From assembly GCA_963682055.1 (NCBI GenBank), contig OY821741.1:11753697-11817696 (forward strand): a stretch of DNA of 64,000 bases, in the 5' to 3' direction. Below the pieces are notes generated by a model. That model worked only from the letters and a program-made list of their open reading frames with translations, had not been told where the DNA came from and made no database searches. This DNA comes from Primula veris (lineage: Eukaryota; Streptophyta; Magnoliopsida; Ericales; Primulaceae). Position 1 is the stretch's first letter; the number at the start of each line of letters is the position of its first letter. Of this stretch, positions 11,548 to 24,877 are shown one piece after another. The translations under genes were made by a program, and so were the position numbers.

Positions 11548-11809
11548 TGCGAATGTTATAGACGTTTGGAGTGGGAACTATTAGGCTTTCTTCTCATGTT
11601 ATGGTTGAAGGTCTTACCTTGCGTATATCTTGAATACAAAGCAGAATGGTATTCACTCGTATTTCAATTTGATAACCGAGAATTTATAGAGTTGTGTGAA
11701 AAGAATTTAAAATTATGACCATAAGAAATCGCCACAATCGTTAAATATATTAGAATCCGTAGTTCATGGAAAGACTAGATCGTTACTTGAATTCCTTGAA
11801 AGTTTAATC
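11548..11809 (+). repeat. Remnant of array-like unit (u), copy A, truncated
   Basis: The end of this stretch (ataagaaatcgccacaatcg to gaaagtttaat) matches the start of the ~1.45-kb array units at 28-46 kb at lower identity. It stops at 11,808 where 576 bp present in copy B (53,935-54,510) are replaced by the two bases cg. No coding sequence. Confidence 0.65.
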
Positions 11810-12688
11810 GTCCTCAACCGTTACAATATGGGCACCTCTTTTAGTGAATTTGTCCAGCTAATACATCTCTAAATCCAACTCAAAAAATATCAAATTTGTC
11901 GTGTCCAAAAAGAAAAAAAGGGTCCGTTACAAGAGCATGAACCTAATTGACATAGTATTAATGATCAACCCATTGTTTTGACCATCTTTTAAGTAGTTGG
12001 CAGTTTTACTTTTTGATTATTTGGATTTATAAATACTTATACTGACATATCAATAACGTGGACAGTCAATTTATTTCCACTCTATATATCTAGAGACTAT
12101 TTATAATAGTCATGTACATTTACCTAAATGACTGATTTTTAAAAAGTGCATTAAACATGACAAATATAAATGCCAGCATCATTTAAGACTTCTTATACTA
12201 ATGTTGTACATTATTACCAAAATTTTAAAACAATTAAGGAAACATGTATATTAAAGAACTACAATGAATATATATATGAATTCAAGATACTTTAGGAAAC
12301 ATGTACAAGTTAGAAGTTTGATTTAGATGGGGACATGTTTTCTAAGATGCTTGTGCATAATCAAATGAATCGATTATATGTGATAATGACAAATCAATCT
12401 TAAAAAAATATTGATTGATAACTCCGGTCTACTTAACAATGAGCTATAAACCCGTGAATTAAGATAAAAAAAACTTATCGTTTTACCTTTATAAGCTGAG
12501 TAAATCAAAGCAGTGAGACAATTTGTTGGTCTCCATCACGACAACTGTTTTTTTTTTTTATTATGATAATCATAGCGGTCCAAGTAGTCAATAGGGAAAA
12601 ATGTAAAATAAATCACGATTACATTTACGTGTTTGTTGATAGTCGTTTCATATGAATTCCTGCCTATCACTTCAAAATGGAATGCTTT
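11810..12688 (+). repeat. Diverged spacer x, copy A
   Basis: Non-coding. It aligns, with many differences, to the spacer at 46,040-46,952 (for example agtgcattaaacatgac, tactaatgttgtacattatta and ataactccggtctac). It runs up to the first base of the CACTA element at 12,689. It is an older relative of the array-flanking spacer. Confidence 0.7.
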
Positions 12689-12801
12689 CACTACACCAAA
12701 TCATCAATTTTGGAACACTTTGTACTTTTTACCTTGGAACACTTTCTAGCCATACCTAGCAATCGGTACGAATTTAATGTGTTCCGGTTGTAAAAAAGCA
12801 T

Positions 12802-13021
12802 CCCAAAAAATAATATCATATTTATTTTAACAAAGTAATTATTTAGGAACACCTAATAACGTTCCAACTAAGTAATTATTTAGGAACACATAATAACGTT
12901 CCAACTAACGTTCCAAAAAATAATATCATATTTATTTTAACAAAGTAATTATTTAGGAATATCTAATAACATTCCAACTAAGTAATTATTTAGGACCATC
13001 TATTAGCGTTCCAACTAATGT
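12802..13021 (+). repeat. CACTA subterminal direct repeats, copy A
   Basis: Two ~110-bp tandem units (12,802-12,911 and 12,912-13,021). Each has two copies of a module like agtaattatttaggaaca followed by gttccaacta. Subterminal repeats of this kind are the transposase-binding regions in CACTA elements. The motif assignment here is by position. Confidence 0.7.
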
Positions 13022-15032
13022 TCCGACATGTATAACTCACATGTCCATTTAGTAAAAAGTTACCGGCTAATAAATTCTACACTTAATTTCTCATTCTTTT
13101 TTAAGAAAAAAATGACATATATATAGCGTACTCCTAGTAATTGAACCATAAACTGAACCTAAAGTTCAAAGCATCCTTTTAATAATAGTAACTAAACAGA
13201 TGATGGCATTATTTTTAATCCTAAATTACACATTACACATAAAATGCACCATAAGTCTCTCATTTGAATATAGCTGCCATATTAAATTATTTATGTTTAT
13301 TTTTCATGTTTTCTATATATACTTGTTTTAGAACAAAATTTAATTAAGTTATGAGCAAATTTTAAAATCTGAAATCACCTGTGTACATAAATATGAAATG
13401 GGTAAATAAAGAAAAGTGAAAAAGTAATAGAATGAGTATAATGTGAAAAATATAAATACAAATTAATTATTTAATATATATACATATATATACGTGCATA
13501 TAGATTTGTGGGGGGAATATGTACGATGGTAGTGTGGGCAAAAAGACCTTAAAGTTAACTTGTTATATAATATAATTATATAAGTACAAAAGGGTGTATG
13601 GATAGTATCATTTTCTTTAAGTTGGTTTTAATTACCATAAGAGTTCCACACGAATCAAAATTTCCAAATTATACATTTCTCTGTGTTTATTACTCGGTAA
13701 AATTGCAGGCGCGAATTAGAGAGAGTGTTTTTCCCACGTTCTTAGAGGTTAACTTCGTGCTTATCTCAATCATAAATCACGTAAGTGGTAACAAGTCCAC
13801 GTCTATCTGCTCCCTCCTCATCGCGATCTGTTCATTGACGATGCGGAGACTTGTTTATTCTATCTGGTTAGTTTTCTGACTTTGTCTAATTAACACAGTA
13901 CGGTTTGATTCTTTTATATTATGTCTATTTATATCTATACTTCTTATATTTCCTCATCTATAATTGAATAACACATAGTATCAGCCAATTTCTATCAAAT
14001 TTGTATAAGATTGGATTCTAGGGTTTTTTTTTCTTTAATAATATTGTGCTACAATTGGGTGATTGTGTTTTGTTTGTTTGCAAATTTTATTATAACAAAT
14101 TGTTAGATTTTTTAGTCCCACTATATTTATTCATTTTAATTACAGTTTAAATATGTAGTTCGAGTTCGACATAATACCGTGCTTAAGTGTTCATCTGTTA
14201 GCCGGTTTTTTTATTTATTTCATGTCCGTTATAGTGTTGTTCTTTGTCCAAGCTTCCAGTGTTGGGATATAGTTGAAGAAGTATAATAATAACAGGGTTA
14301 AAAAGTTGAATTTACTTTTTGGGATTGGCTTGAACACGTACTAAAATTGAACAACAACTAGTAATTGAATAGAAAAATGGATTATGTGCTTAATAGTTGG
14401 GCTCATTTTTAGTATTAAGCGTGGTTTTTATAACATCAGGGTAGCATATGAAATATAGTGTTTGCCCCAAATAGTTTTAGTCTGTTATGTCTTTAATAAC
14501 ATTATACTGGATACAAATTTCGTAGAAGTTCCTTCTTTCTCCTAATACCATCAACTCTCCCTTTCCCTCATATCTTTCGTTAACTTTATTTTTATTTTGA
14601 AAATCTTTCTAGCATAACACGAGCATGCTCCTAAGATGGCGTAGCTACGAAACTCAGATACGCCCACGATTTAAACTCTAGGTTGATAGATTCTGCTATG
14701 ATATTTAGGTAATAGTGTTTAAGGTTTTATACTTATTTTCATAAATCTAGTTTCATTTTGCTCCTAGCTCTAGTTCTTATTTGGTAATTGACTACAGAGG
14801 TCACTAACTTTTTTAAAATGTAACATTTTTTAAAAATTGTGTTGATTATTATCTGACTATCTGATGGAGAAAAATACTAGAATAACTACATTGGCACACA
14901 TTTAGCCTTAGCTATGTTGGCTTCGCTTAGACGGTATAAATAAGCCACTTGTCTTTGTTTTTTTCTAATGGTTTTTTTTTTGTCATAAAGATTTTAGACC
15001 CAATAATAAATAATAATGTCGTTGGACAAATC
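13022..15032 (+). other. CACTA 5' non-coding region, copy A
   Basis: AT-rich, with no convincing coding exon. A less AT-rich stretch at about 13,705-13,880 with nearby cacgtaagtgg may be an untranslated leader with a splice donor. Nothing else is recognised. Confidence 0.4.
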
Positions 15033-18000
15033 ATGGATGAGCAAAAGGAGGACTCCAGATTATATCATAGGCGTTCAACAATTTATTGAATTTGTTCATA
15101 AAAATTCAAATGGGCGGACACATTTTCCATGCCCATGTAACCGCTGTGAGAACTCGAGGAGGTAAATTGACGTAGATGTAATTAACCTTCATTTACTACA
15201 ACATGGTATGCAAGAAAATTATGTGGCATGGACACATCATGGAGAAAAAAACAGAGATATAGGAGGAAATGTAAGGCATATGATTGATGAAACACCCTCT
15301 GAAGAATCAAACTTATGAACAATGTATATGATATTCATATGACAGAGAAAGAAAATGCACTTGATGATGTGATTGGAGATGACGTGGGAGAGGATATAGT
15401 TGTTGAACCCCATATACAAGAGAGCAAAAATTACAAGAAATTTAGAGATATGGCATTTCAACCTTTGTATGCGGGTTGTCCTAATGGAAATACCACGTTG
15501 TCCACCATTATAGAGCTGCAAAATTTGAAGTCACATTTCGGATGGACAAGCACCAGTGTAACTGCATTACTAGAGTGGCTAGAGGGATTGTTCACCGAAT
15601 GCAAACTTTCAAAAAATTATCCTAATATGAAAAACCAAACTAAAGAGCTGGGAATGGAATGTCAAACCATTCATGCATGCATAAATGGTTGCATTCTATA
15701 TAGGAAAGAGCACGAACATCGCCATACTTGTCCAAAATGTGGAGCGAGTCGGTATAAGATATTTCTAAGAAATAAGACAAAGAAAAAGAAATCTTTTAAA
15801 CAAGAACCTTCTAAGCTTGTGAAATATTTCCCCTTAATTCCTAGGTTAAAAAGATTCTTTAGTATTCCATGGATTGCAGAGGCAATGACTTGGCACCAAA
15901 ACGCAAAGAGTGATGGAAATCTCATGAGACATCCTTGTGACTCACCTCAATGGAATTCGGTCAAAATTAATTGGCCTGAGTTTGCTTCAGATTCTAGGAA
16001 CTTACTGTTTGCAATATCAACTGATGGTTTTAACCCACATGGAACTATGAATAACAATCATAGTTGCTGGCCTGTGATTTTAGCACCACTAAATCTTCCA
16101 CCATCGTTGTGCATGAAAAAAGAGTTCTCTCTCCTGACATTACTAATCTCTGGAAAAAAAGGGCCAGGAAATAAAATTGATGTATTTTTGGAACTTTTAG
16201 TAGATGATCTGAAAGAGCTGTGGTTTAAAGGCGTACAAACATGGGATGCATTTACTAAGAAAACATTTAACATGAGGGCAATGTTGCTTTGGGGTGTCCA
16301 TGACTTTCCAGCTTATGGAAACCTTTCAGATTGCACTGTTCATGGATATAAAGCTTGTCCGGTTTGTGCCGATGATATCGTCTCCTCGCGACTTGGAGAC
16401 TCTACTAAAATATATTATCATGGATACCAAAGATTTTTGAACTCTGATCACAAGTTCAGGAGTGATAGAAGATTCAATAAAACACTTGAACAACTACCTC
16501 CTCCATATCGATTATCAGGGGAAGAGGTTGAACAAAAGATAGCAAAAGTTCTTGCAAGTAATGAAAGGAAACGGTTAAATAAAGTTACTCGTGGAAAGTG
16601 TAAAAGGCAAGGTAAGATTGGAGAAAATGACAATTCTGAAGATGAGTCAACTCTTGCCGCACCATGGTCAAGAAGGTCTATTTTGTTTGATTTTCCTTAT
16701 TGGAAAACTCTTGAAGTGAGACATAACATTGACGTTATGCACACTGAGAAAAATATAATAGAGCACTTATTGAACTTGTTGATGGGTGTGAAAAAAAAGA
16801 CTAAGGATGGAATACAAGGTCGGAAAGAAATGAATAAATTAGGAGTTAAGAAAAAGTTGTGGATGGTTAAAGATGGAGAAACCGGAAAAATGTCGATTCC
16901 AAAAGCATCTTACATCTTAACAAATGAGGAAAAATGACAGTTTTGTCAAACTTTAAAAGATCTAAAGTTGCCTACAAATTTCTCCTCAAATTTGAGTAAT
17001 TGTGTTAGCATCGATCCTCCAGAGCTAAAAAGGCTCAAGTCACATGACTATCACGTGATAATGGAACATTTGTTTCCCCTACTATTTAGGCATTCTTTTC
17101 ACAAGAATAAAGATATTAGAAATGCAATTCAAGGGATTAGCTTATTTTTCAAGATTTTATGTGCTAAGGTGATCAATAAAAAAGAGCTCGAGCTTGCAAA
17201 ACGAGCATTGGTTGAGGCAATGTGCATTCTTGAAAAAGATTTTCCACCTTCTTTCTTGGTTATAAGTGTGCATTGTATGGTTCATCTCGCCGATGAAGCC
17301 TTATTGTGTGGCCCAGTAAGATTCCGATGGATGTACCCATTTGAAAGGTACATACTTATTTTTTGTTCTTTGTATGCACGTATAGCACTTAATTCTAATT
17401 TATTGATGATATTAATCTTTAAAATCCAATTTTGAAAGATTAATTAAAGTGTACAAGGAATATACCCTTAATAAGCAATACATAGAAGGGTCAATAGCCG
17501 AGGCTTACCTTGTAGACAAGCTGCCATGTTTTGTATGGAGTATATGCCAAACGCAAATATTAGGGGTTACAAAGCCGGTTGAGAAGATTGGCAAGACGAG
17601 AGTGTTGACTTTACAGATGAACAATCATTTGGAATTGGGGAAACCTTTCAGCTGAACCACGTTCAGTTTGAGCAAGTACGCCGATGGATTTTAAATCGAC
17701 TCGCAAACTCTGATAAATTGAGTGAATGGGAAAAGTAAGTGTGCATTGCTACAAGTTGTATTTTACAAATAGTGTTTTTTTTTTTTAACGTGCATGACCT
17801 GATGTGACACTACATGTAGAAAATATAATGGTTACTTCTCAACTCGGGATCAAGCCGCTGGTCGGAGAGGAAACGCAACTGTTAAAGAATTCATTCATTG
17901 GCTGTGTGATGAGGTATATCTAGTGTTATTTATTGTTATACTTAGTAGTGAATTTCTGCTTATAAAGTTGATTTTTATTTTCATGGCAGTTGTTGGATGC

Positions 18001-18491
18001 AAAGCAAACTAATGCAATGATATGGAGATTAGCCAAGGGTCCACTACATAAAGCAAAGAGATTCACAAAGTATCGTGTTAATGGTTTCATATTCTCTCCT
18101 AATTCTTCGGAAGAATGTTTGGTAACTCAGGACAGCGGAGTGTCGATGGAAGCATATTCTCTTTTTGTTTCTGGTAGAAAAGACAAAAATCCGAAGGAAG
18201 ATAAGATGACCTTTTTATGGAGTTATTAGAGAGATATTAGAGTTGGACTATATAGATTTTAAAGAGACGGTTTTTTATTGTGATTGGGTGAAAGTGGAAG
18301 ACTCTAAAAATGGTTCTAAGGTTGATTCACTTTGGAACCACGTGATGGTAAATTTAAAAAACCTTAAGAATAAGGAACGAGTTGATGAGGATCCGTTCAT
18401 TTTAGCTCAAGAAGCAGTGGCAATTTTTTACTCTAAAAATTATAAAGATGATGGGTGGCATGTGGTTTTAAATACACCGAAGATTGACTAA
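15033..18491 (+). pseudogene. TNP2-like CACTA transposase, copy A
   Basis: Homologous to 57,732-61,206. The transposase-associated domain start (IEFVHKNSNGRTHFPCPCNRC) is disturbed by a one-base insertion near 15,045 and by the TAA shared with copy B near 15,163. A 19-bp deletion just before 15,315 is private to A. The main frame (15,315-16,937, 540 codons) holds the Transposase_21 core with STDGFNPHG, DFPAYGNLSDC and RHNIDVMHTEKN, and ends at a private TGA where B has CGA. The DUF4218-like part continues at 16,968-17,345. An intron-like break with donor gtacat follows, then an exon from about 17,438 with a one-base deletion near 17,519 and a TGA shared with B near 17,580. The DUF4216-like exon (17,990-18,491) is split by an extra T near 18,213. 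Cannot make a full transposase. Confidence 0.9.
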
Positions 18492-19396
18492 GGAAGTTGA
18501 CAAACTAGACATTCCAACAGACTATCAATCTTGTTTGAAGGACAACCCCGTCTTAAAGAATTTGTTGATATTTGATTAGTGAATTTTACTACGGTTTTTG
18601 TAATGTGCTCTAACTTTGTTTTTATTTTAGAAAATATTAGTGATTTAATGATGTTTGAACATACAGTTTGTTTTTCCGATTTTTCATGATTTTTAATGGC
18701 TTGAGATGCTATAGTTTTACTTGTATGATAGTTTTTTTCACCACATTTTGTATTATCCTTGGCCTTGTTCTGGGATTAAGTATTTAAAGGTGGTCTACTT
18801 TGATTTGAGTTGCTATTTGTCTTTGGTAATAATTTATTGTTTTAATTTATTTTGTCTTACATTGTTGTCACTGTTTAATTCTTCTACTGGTTTAAGTCTA
18901 TTTATACATCATGCTTTACAATTATTAACTTGATATATATGAACATAATTTCTTTCAGATGCAATGTCTTCTAGTGATGGCGACCTATCGGAACATGATG
19001 AACACGATGACCTGGCACCCGAGGTTAACAAACAACGTGTAGATAGAAATTTTGTTATGTTCAATCGTCATGGGGAAGCAGTTGGACCCAATGGAACTCG
19101 CTTTAAGGCTAAAGTTGGTAAATATGTGACTACCTATGTGCCTATTAGCTATACTAGTTGGTTAAAGGTAGATCAAAGACATAAGGATGATGTTTGGAAT
19201 GAAATAGTGGTAAGAGAAAAAAATCTCATCAACTCTTATTGTTTTTTTAATGAGGGTTTTTAGTAATTGTTAGAATATAAATAATACTATGTTTGTGTGC
19301 AGAAAAAATTTAATGTGGTATCTTAAAATACACACAATATATATATATATATAGAGAGAGAGACGACTAGGGTGAAAAACCCTAGCCGCCGTAAGT

Positions 19397-20728
19397 ATGA
19401 CGGAACCTAATAAAACCACTCCAGACACCGTATTAAATAGACAGCTAATGCCTCCAGACCCTATCCCAACAAAATCCTTCGCATCGGTGGTTAGCGCATC
19501 ACCTAAAAAAGATGAAATTCCTCTAAAAAAAGTTGGTTCTTATAAAGGTGAACCTTTGATTCAATTTTCTATGAATGATATTAAGCAATTGGCTGAACCT
19601 TTTAAATATACTATAGTTGGAAAATTTACTCATGGAAAACCAGAAATTGCTGTTATAAGAAAATTGTTTGGAAAGTTAGAATTAAAAGCTAACTGCAATA
19701 TAGGAATTCTGGATCACAAACATGTTCTTATTCGCTATTTTCATGAAGAAGACTTCACTAGAATTTGGTTAAAAAAAATTTGGTATATAGAAGATTATCC
19801 TATGAAGGTGTTTAAGTGGACTTATAACTTCGACCCAGAAGTAGAAACCTCATTAGCTCCTGTTTGGATAAATCTGCCTAAACTGCCTATTCATTTATAT
19901 AACACATCAAGTATATACTCTATAGCAAGTGCCTTTGGGAAGCCTTTAAGGGTAGATGAGCCTACTTCTAAGCTATCTAGACCTAGTCTAGCCCGTATAT
20001 GTGTGGAAATTGACCTAAAAACAGAGTTATTTGAACGTGTTAGAATAGGCTATGGAGAAGAGGGGGGTTTCTGGCAGTATTGCAAGTATGAAGACTTACC
20101 AGACTATTGCAGTTTCTGCTACAAACAAGGACATAAAGAAGGACACTGTAAGTTAAAAAATACAGAGCAAATTAAAGACAATAAGATGGGTAACAAAAAA
20201 GCTGAAATTATTATAATGCAGCAACAAAAGAATAAGGATATAGAGACTCCTCTATACAAATCTAATAAGGAAGTAAATGGGAAAAAAGAGAGTACTAAAG
20301 AGTGGGTATACAGAGCTAAGTTTCATTCTCAACAGCAGCAAAGCACAGCAGTCGAAATTGGGGTTAGTAAGAAGATCTCTCCTGAAAATAAGACACAAAA
20401 TAAAGTGATTGTTCAAATAGAAGATGAAGAGGAAAAAGAAGAAAAAGTTGATGAAGAGATTATATGTGATAAGCCAGAAACTCTAAACACACAGGAAGAT
20501 ACTAATAAAATTCCAAATAGTTCAACATGTTTTACTGAAAGGATTGTGAGTGAAGAAGTTAAGAAAATGTCTATAGTGCCCTATCAAGACTTCAGCTCTA
20601 TAAACAATAGTTTTGTAGTTACTGAAGTTACAGAAAAGAGCCCAAATGGTGATACTGAGAATAACAGAGGAAGGAAAGAAAATGGGGTTGATTTAGAACC
20701 AGAATCTATGCTAGAGAAGGAAAAATAA
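19397..20728 (+). CDS. LINE ORF1, DUF4283 and zinc-knuckle protein
   Basis: 443 aa, open from the first ATG after the LINE leader. Residues about 65-170 (from FKYTIVGKFTHGKP to PVWINLPKLP) match the plant LINE DUF4283 region, followed by a CCHC zinc knuckle at about 237 (CSFCYKQGHKEGHC, CX2CX4HX4C). The C-terminal third is charged and low in complexity (Glu/Lys-rich). In plant L1-type elements this protein is the presumed RNA-binding chaperone of the retrotransposition particle. It ends 137 bp before ORF2. No internal stop. Confidence 0.93.
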   Translation: MTEPNKTTPDTVLNRQLMPPDPIPTKSFASVVSASPKKDEIPLKKVGSYKGEPLIQFSMNDIKQLAEPFKYTIVGKFTHGKPEIAVIRKLFGKLELKANCNIGILDHKHVLIRYFHEEDFTRIWLKKIWYIEDYPMKVFKWTYNFDPEVETSLAPVWINLPKLPIHLYNTSSIYSIASAFGKPLRVDEPTSKLSRPSLARICVEIDLKTELFERVRIGYGEEGGFWQYCKYEDLPDYCSFCYKQGHKEGHCKLKNTEQIKDNKMGNKKAEIIIMQQQKNKDIETPLYKSNKEVNGKKESTKEWVYRAKFHSQQQQSTAVEIGVSKKISPENKTQNKVIVQIEDEEEKEEKVDEEIICDKPETLNTQEDTNKIPNSSTCFTERIVSEEVKKMSIVPYQDFSSINNSFVVTEVTEKSPNGDTENNRGRKENGVDLEPESMLEKEK

Positions 20729-20865
20729 TGGGAAGTTCAATTAACCAAGAGCCAACTAAAAAAGAAAAAGAAGTCAGAAATGGCAAGGAAAAAGATTCAA
20801 GAACAAGATATCCAAATGCAGCTAAGATCATCCTCTAATGTGGGGGATAGAAAAAGGTATATTTA

Positions 20866-23800
20866 ATGATTAAGGCCCTATCATGGAATGTGAGAGGTAT
20901 TGGGAATAGAGCTACACTAAGAAGAATAAAAAAACTATGTCTTGTTAATAAAATAGTCCTATTGATTTGTATAGAACCTATGGTACAGAATGATAAAGTG
21001 GAGTTTTATAAGAGGAAAATATGGTTTGATAATGTACTTATTCATAAAGATAATAAAATCTGGGTCTTTTCTAATGATGATTTAGAGATAAATGTGGTCA
21101 ATGAAGGATGTCAGTGTATCAATTTTGAAGTTAAGTTATGGAATACTGCTATTCAAATCTCAGTTGTTTATGCTAAATGCACAGTTCAAGAAAGGAGGAA
21201 TTTGTGGCAATTTTTGGAAAATTCTAAGACAACTAATCCTTGGTTAATAGTGGGAGACTTCAACACTGTATCTAAAGCAGAGGATAAAATAGGAGGTTTG
21301 GATATAAATGTAAATGGAGCTAATGACTATTTGGACTGTTTTGACAAGTGTGGGGTCTATGAGTTGAATTTTTTGGGTTCAAGGTTCACTTGGTGGAATA
21401 AAAGGGAAGGAGATAATTTGATAATGGAGAGAATTGATAAGGTCTGTGTAAATGATAATTGTTCTAATATGTTTCACAGTATTACTTTGGAACATCTTTC
21501 TAAAGTTAATTCTGATCATAGTCCCTTATTAATCTCTTTTACTATTGAAGGAGATTATAACATCAGAAGATTCATTTTCCAAAAGTTTTGGGTAACACAC
21601 TTTGAGTTTAAGAAGTTAATAACAGAAAACTGGGTGCATCATAAGGAAGGCAATGCTTTGTTTTCTTTGGTACAAAATTTAAAAAGAATCAGGAAAACAT
21701 TATCAAAATGGAGCAAAGTTACCTTTGGCAACATCTTCCAGCAAGTGATTGATGCAGAAGACTTGGTTAAGGGTGCAGAACAGCTTTTTGAGTTTGATCC
21801 ATCTCCTGGAAAAAGAAGTGAACTAAGCAGATTAAAAGCAGAGCTAAACTATAAGCTTAAAATAGAAGAAGAATTCTGGAAACAAAAGGCAAATTTAAGG
21901 TGGGTTCTAGAAGGTGATGCTAATACCAAGTTTTATTACAGTGTGGTAAAAAAAAAGAAGGAGGAAGAGTACTATTTCCAGCATTATTGATGATAATGGG
22001 CAAGAATTAACAACAAAAGAAGACATCCAAAATGAGGCCATAAATTATTTTCAAAGGCTTCTAACAGCCACTCATACAACTGATTTCCAGTACAATACTT
22101 TGGATATTATACCAAAGTGTGTTACAAATGAAGAAAATGAGGATTTAATAAGGGAAATTACTCTAGCGGAAGTCAAAACAGCTGTGTGGGATCTGAAGAA
22201 AAGCAGTGCTCCTGGTATTGATGGTTTTAATGGTTTTTTCTTTACACACAGTTGGGATATTATTGGAGGAGATTTACTTATAGCAGTACAGCAGTTCTTT
22301 GCTGGCCAAGAAATACCTAATGCAATGTCTTCTACTCTTATTGTCCTTATTCCAAAGAAGACTAATGCAGATAAGTACTCAGATTTCAGACCTATCAGTT
22401 TATGTACTTTTCGCAACAAAGTTATTTCTAAAATTATGGCAACTAGACTGTCTAATGTGTTGCCTAATATTATCTTAGAGAACCAAAGTGGCTTTGTTAA
22501 AAATAGAGATATTATAGACAACATTCTACTATCTCAAGAATTTATCTCTACTCTCAATAAGAAGAACAGTGGTAATAATATAGCTTTGCAATTGGATATG
22601 AAAAAAGCTTATGACAAGATTTCATGGCATTATATTGTTAGTGTTCTTAGAAAAATGGGTTTCTCAGAAATATGGATTGATAGAATATGGAGAATTATTT
22701 CTGATAATGGTATTTCTATACTGGTTAATGGTGCACCTACAGGGTACTTTAAGCCCACAAATGGCTTAAGACAAGGAGACCCACTATCCTCAAGTCTTTT
22801 TATTATATGCTCAGAAGTTTTGTCCAGAAATCTCAATCATCTAACTAGCAAGAGGAGTTGGAAGTCTTTTAAAGCAGCTATTGGAACTCCTATTATCACA
22901 CACTTGGCTTTTGCTGATGATATTATAATTTTCAGTGGAGCAGACACTAATTCTATTAAACATATTCAAAGGGTTCTACAGCAGTATAATACAGACTCAG
23001 GGCAAGAAGTTAATAAAGAGAAGAGCTTTATGTATATCTCTAAGGGGGTTACAGACAAGCAAAAAGAAGCAGTAAGCAAGATTATGAATATTGCTGTTAA
23101 AAAGACTCCTTTTACCTATTTGGGGTGTAAGCTGTATTCTGGTCATAAAAAATGTATACTATATCATGAACTTATTCTCAAAGTAATAATCAAACTCTCA
23201 GGTTGGAAAACTCAGTATTTAACTATGGGTGGCAAATTGTTACTTGCTAAACATGTACTTCAAACTATTCCTATTTATACTATGGCAGCTATGAATCCTC
23301 CAAGAAAGGTTATAAAAAATATAGACCAAATAATAGCAAACTTTCTTTGGGGAAATTTTAATGGGAAGAATAAATATCATTGGGTTAAATGGAATAAAAT
23401 CTGTAGACCTACTTCTGAAGGTGGATTAGGGCTGAGAAGTTTTGCAGATATTTCTGAAGCTTTTGCTCTCAAACTTTGGTGGAAGTTTAGAACTAAAAAT
23501 ACTTTATGGTCTCAGTATATGAGAGCAAAATATTGCAAAAAGAAGCATCCTAATGAAATTAGTGCTACTAAAGGTTCTAATACATGGTCTAGAATGATGC
23601 AAGTTAGGGAGGTGGCAGAAAAAGCCATTCTCTGGTTGGTTGGAAAAAGGAATATATCAGTAAACCTAGACAATTGGGTTGGAAATGGTCCTTTAAAGGA
23701 TCAATATATTGATAATAAGCTGCTTATGTCTCGGTTCATGTTTAATGATGGGTGGAACTATGAAGCTATTGATGAAATTATTCATATTTCTAAGCAGGGT

Positions 23801-24877
23801 TTGTTTAGTCTAAATTTAATTTATCAGGGGAAAGAATTGGATCAAGCTATTTGGATGGAGGACACTAATGGGGAGTTTACATTTAAATCTGCCTGGAATA
23901 TTATGAGAAAGAAAAGTGCAAAAAACTGGCTCTATGACATGTTATGGGATAGAATAATACCTTTGAAGATCTCCTGTTTTGCATGGAAGTGTTTCAATGC
24001 TGCTGTGCCAGTGGATCTTGCTATCAAAAGAATTGGAATTCAAATAGCCTCCAGCTGTGAATGCTGTAGGAAATATGAAGAAAGTTTAGAGCATCTGTTA
24101 TGTTCTAGTGTTATTGCTAAAGAAGTTTGGAAGTATTTTGCTCAGTATTTGGGAGTAAATCAAAATGTTTTGACACTAAGGGGGAGATTTAGTTCTTGGT
24201 GGACACATGAGGAAAAAAGAGGACATTTTCCAGTAAAAAAGATTATCAAGGTACTTCCTGTGTACATTATTTGGTGCATTTGGAAAGCTCGCTGTGGTAG
24301 CAAATTTGATAATATAAATATGAATGTACAAAATATCATCATGGCTATTATTCGTTCAATCCTGAATTACTCTCATATTGATAAAAGATTTCCAAAAAGT
24401 TGGATTTGGAATGAATTAAATTTGTTACAAACAGTGAAGACTGGTAAAAAAGCTAGGGTTATAAAGTGGGAAAACCCTCCAACTGGATTCATGAAATTGA
24501 ATACAGATGGTTGTTTTAAAAGCTCAATCAATTCCAGTGGTGTAGGTGGTTTATTAAGGGATCATCAAGGTAAATTTATTCAAGGCTTCTATGGCAAAAT
24601 CACTAGTAATTCAGGGATGGAAGCAGAAGCTAGTGCTATACTACAGGGTCTAACTGTGGTAAATAAGACAAATATTATTATAGAAAGTGACTGTCTAAAT
24701 CTAATTAACATCTTGTCTGAAAAAAGCAAAAGTCCATGGAAGATGAAATTATTGATACATAATATAAAGGAGAAGATGAAAAAGGGTACTTATTTATTGA
24801 ATCATGTGGAAAGAGAGGCAAATTCTGGCGCTGATCTGTTGACTAATCTGGGTATCAATAATTCACTTATTTCATAA
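20866..24877 (+). pseudogene. LINE ORF2, endonuclease-RT-RNase H, one frameshift
   Basis: The frame starts at ATG 20,866 with MIKALSWNVRGIGN, typical of the apurinic-type endonuclease, with IVGDFNTV and NSDHSPL motifs. It closes at 21,990 after an A-run (about 21,948-21,956). An eight-A run rather than nine would keep the family-like frame, so one extra base is the simplest lesion. The second frame, open to 24,877 (ATG not needed; continuous from about 21,960), holds the reverse transcriptase (KKAYDKISW, GLRQGDPLSS, LAFADDIIIF at about 22,908), the zf-RVT region (WKCFNAAVPV, CECC) and an RNase H-like domain (LNTDGCFK, EAEASA, IESDC). The frameshift lies between endonuclease and RT. A sequencing error or programmed slippage in the A-run cannot be excluded. 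Confidence 0.92.

Noticed and set aside
13598..13879. 93-codon frame in the CACTA 5' region
   Set aside because: Copy B breaks the pattern with substitutions and no family motif is seen. An untranslated leader is more likely.
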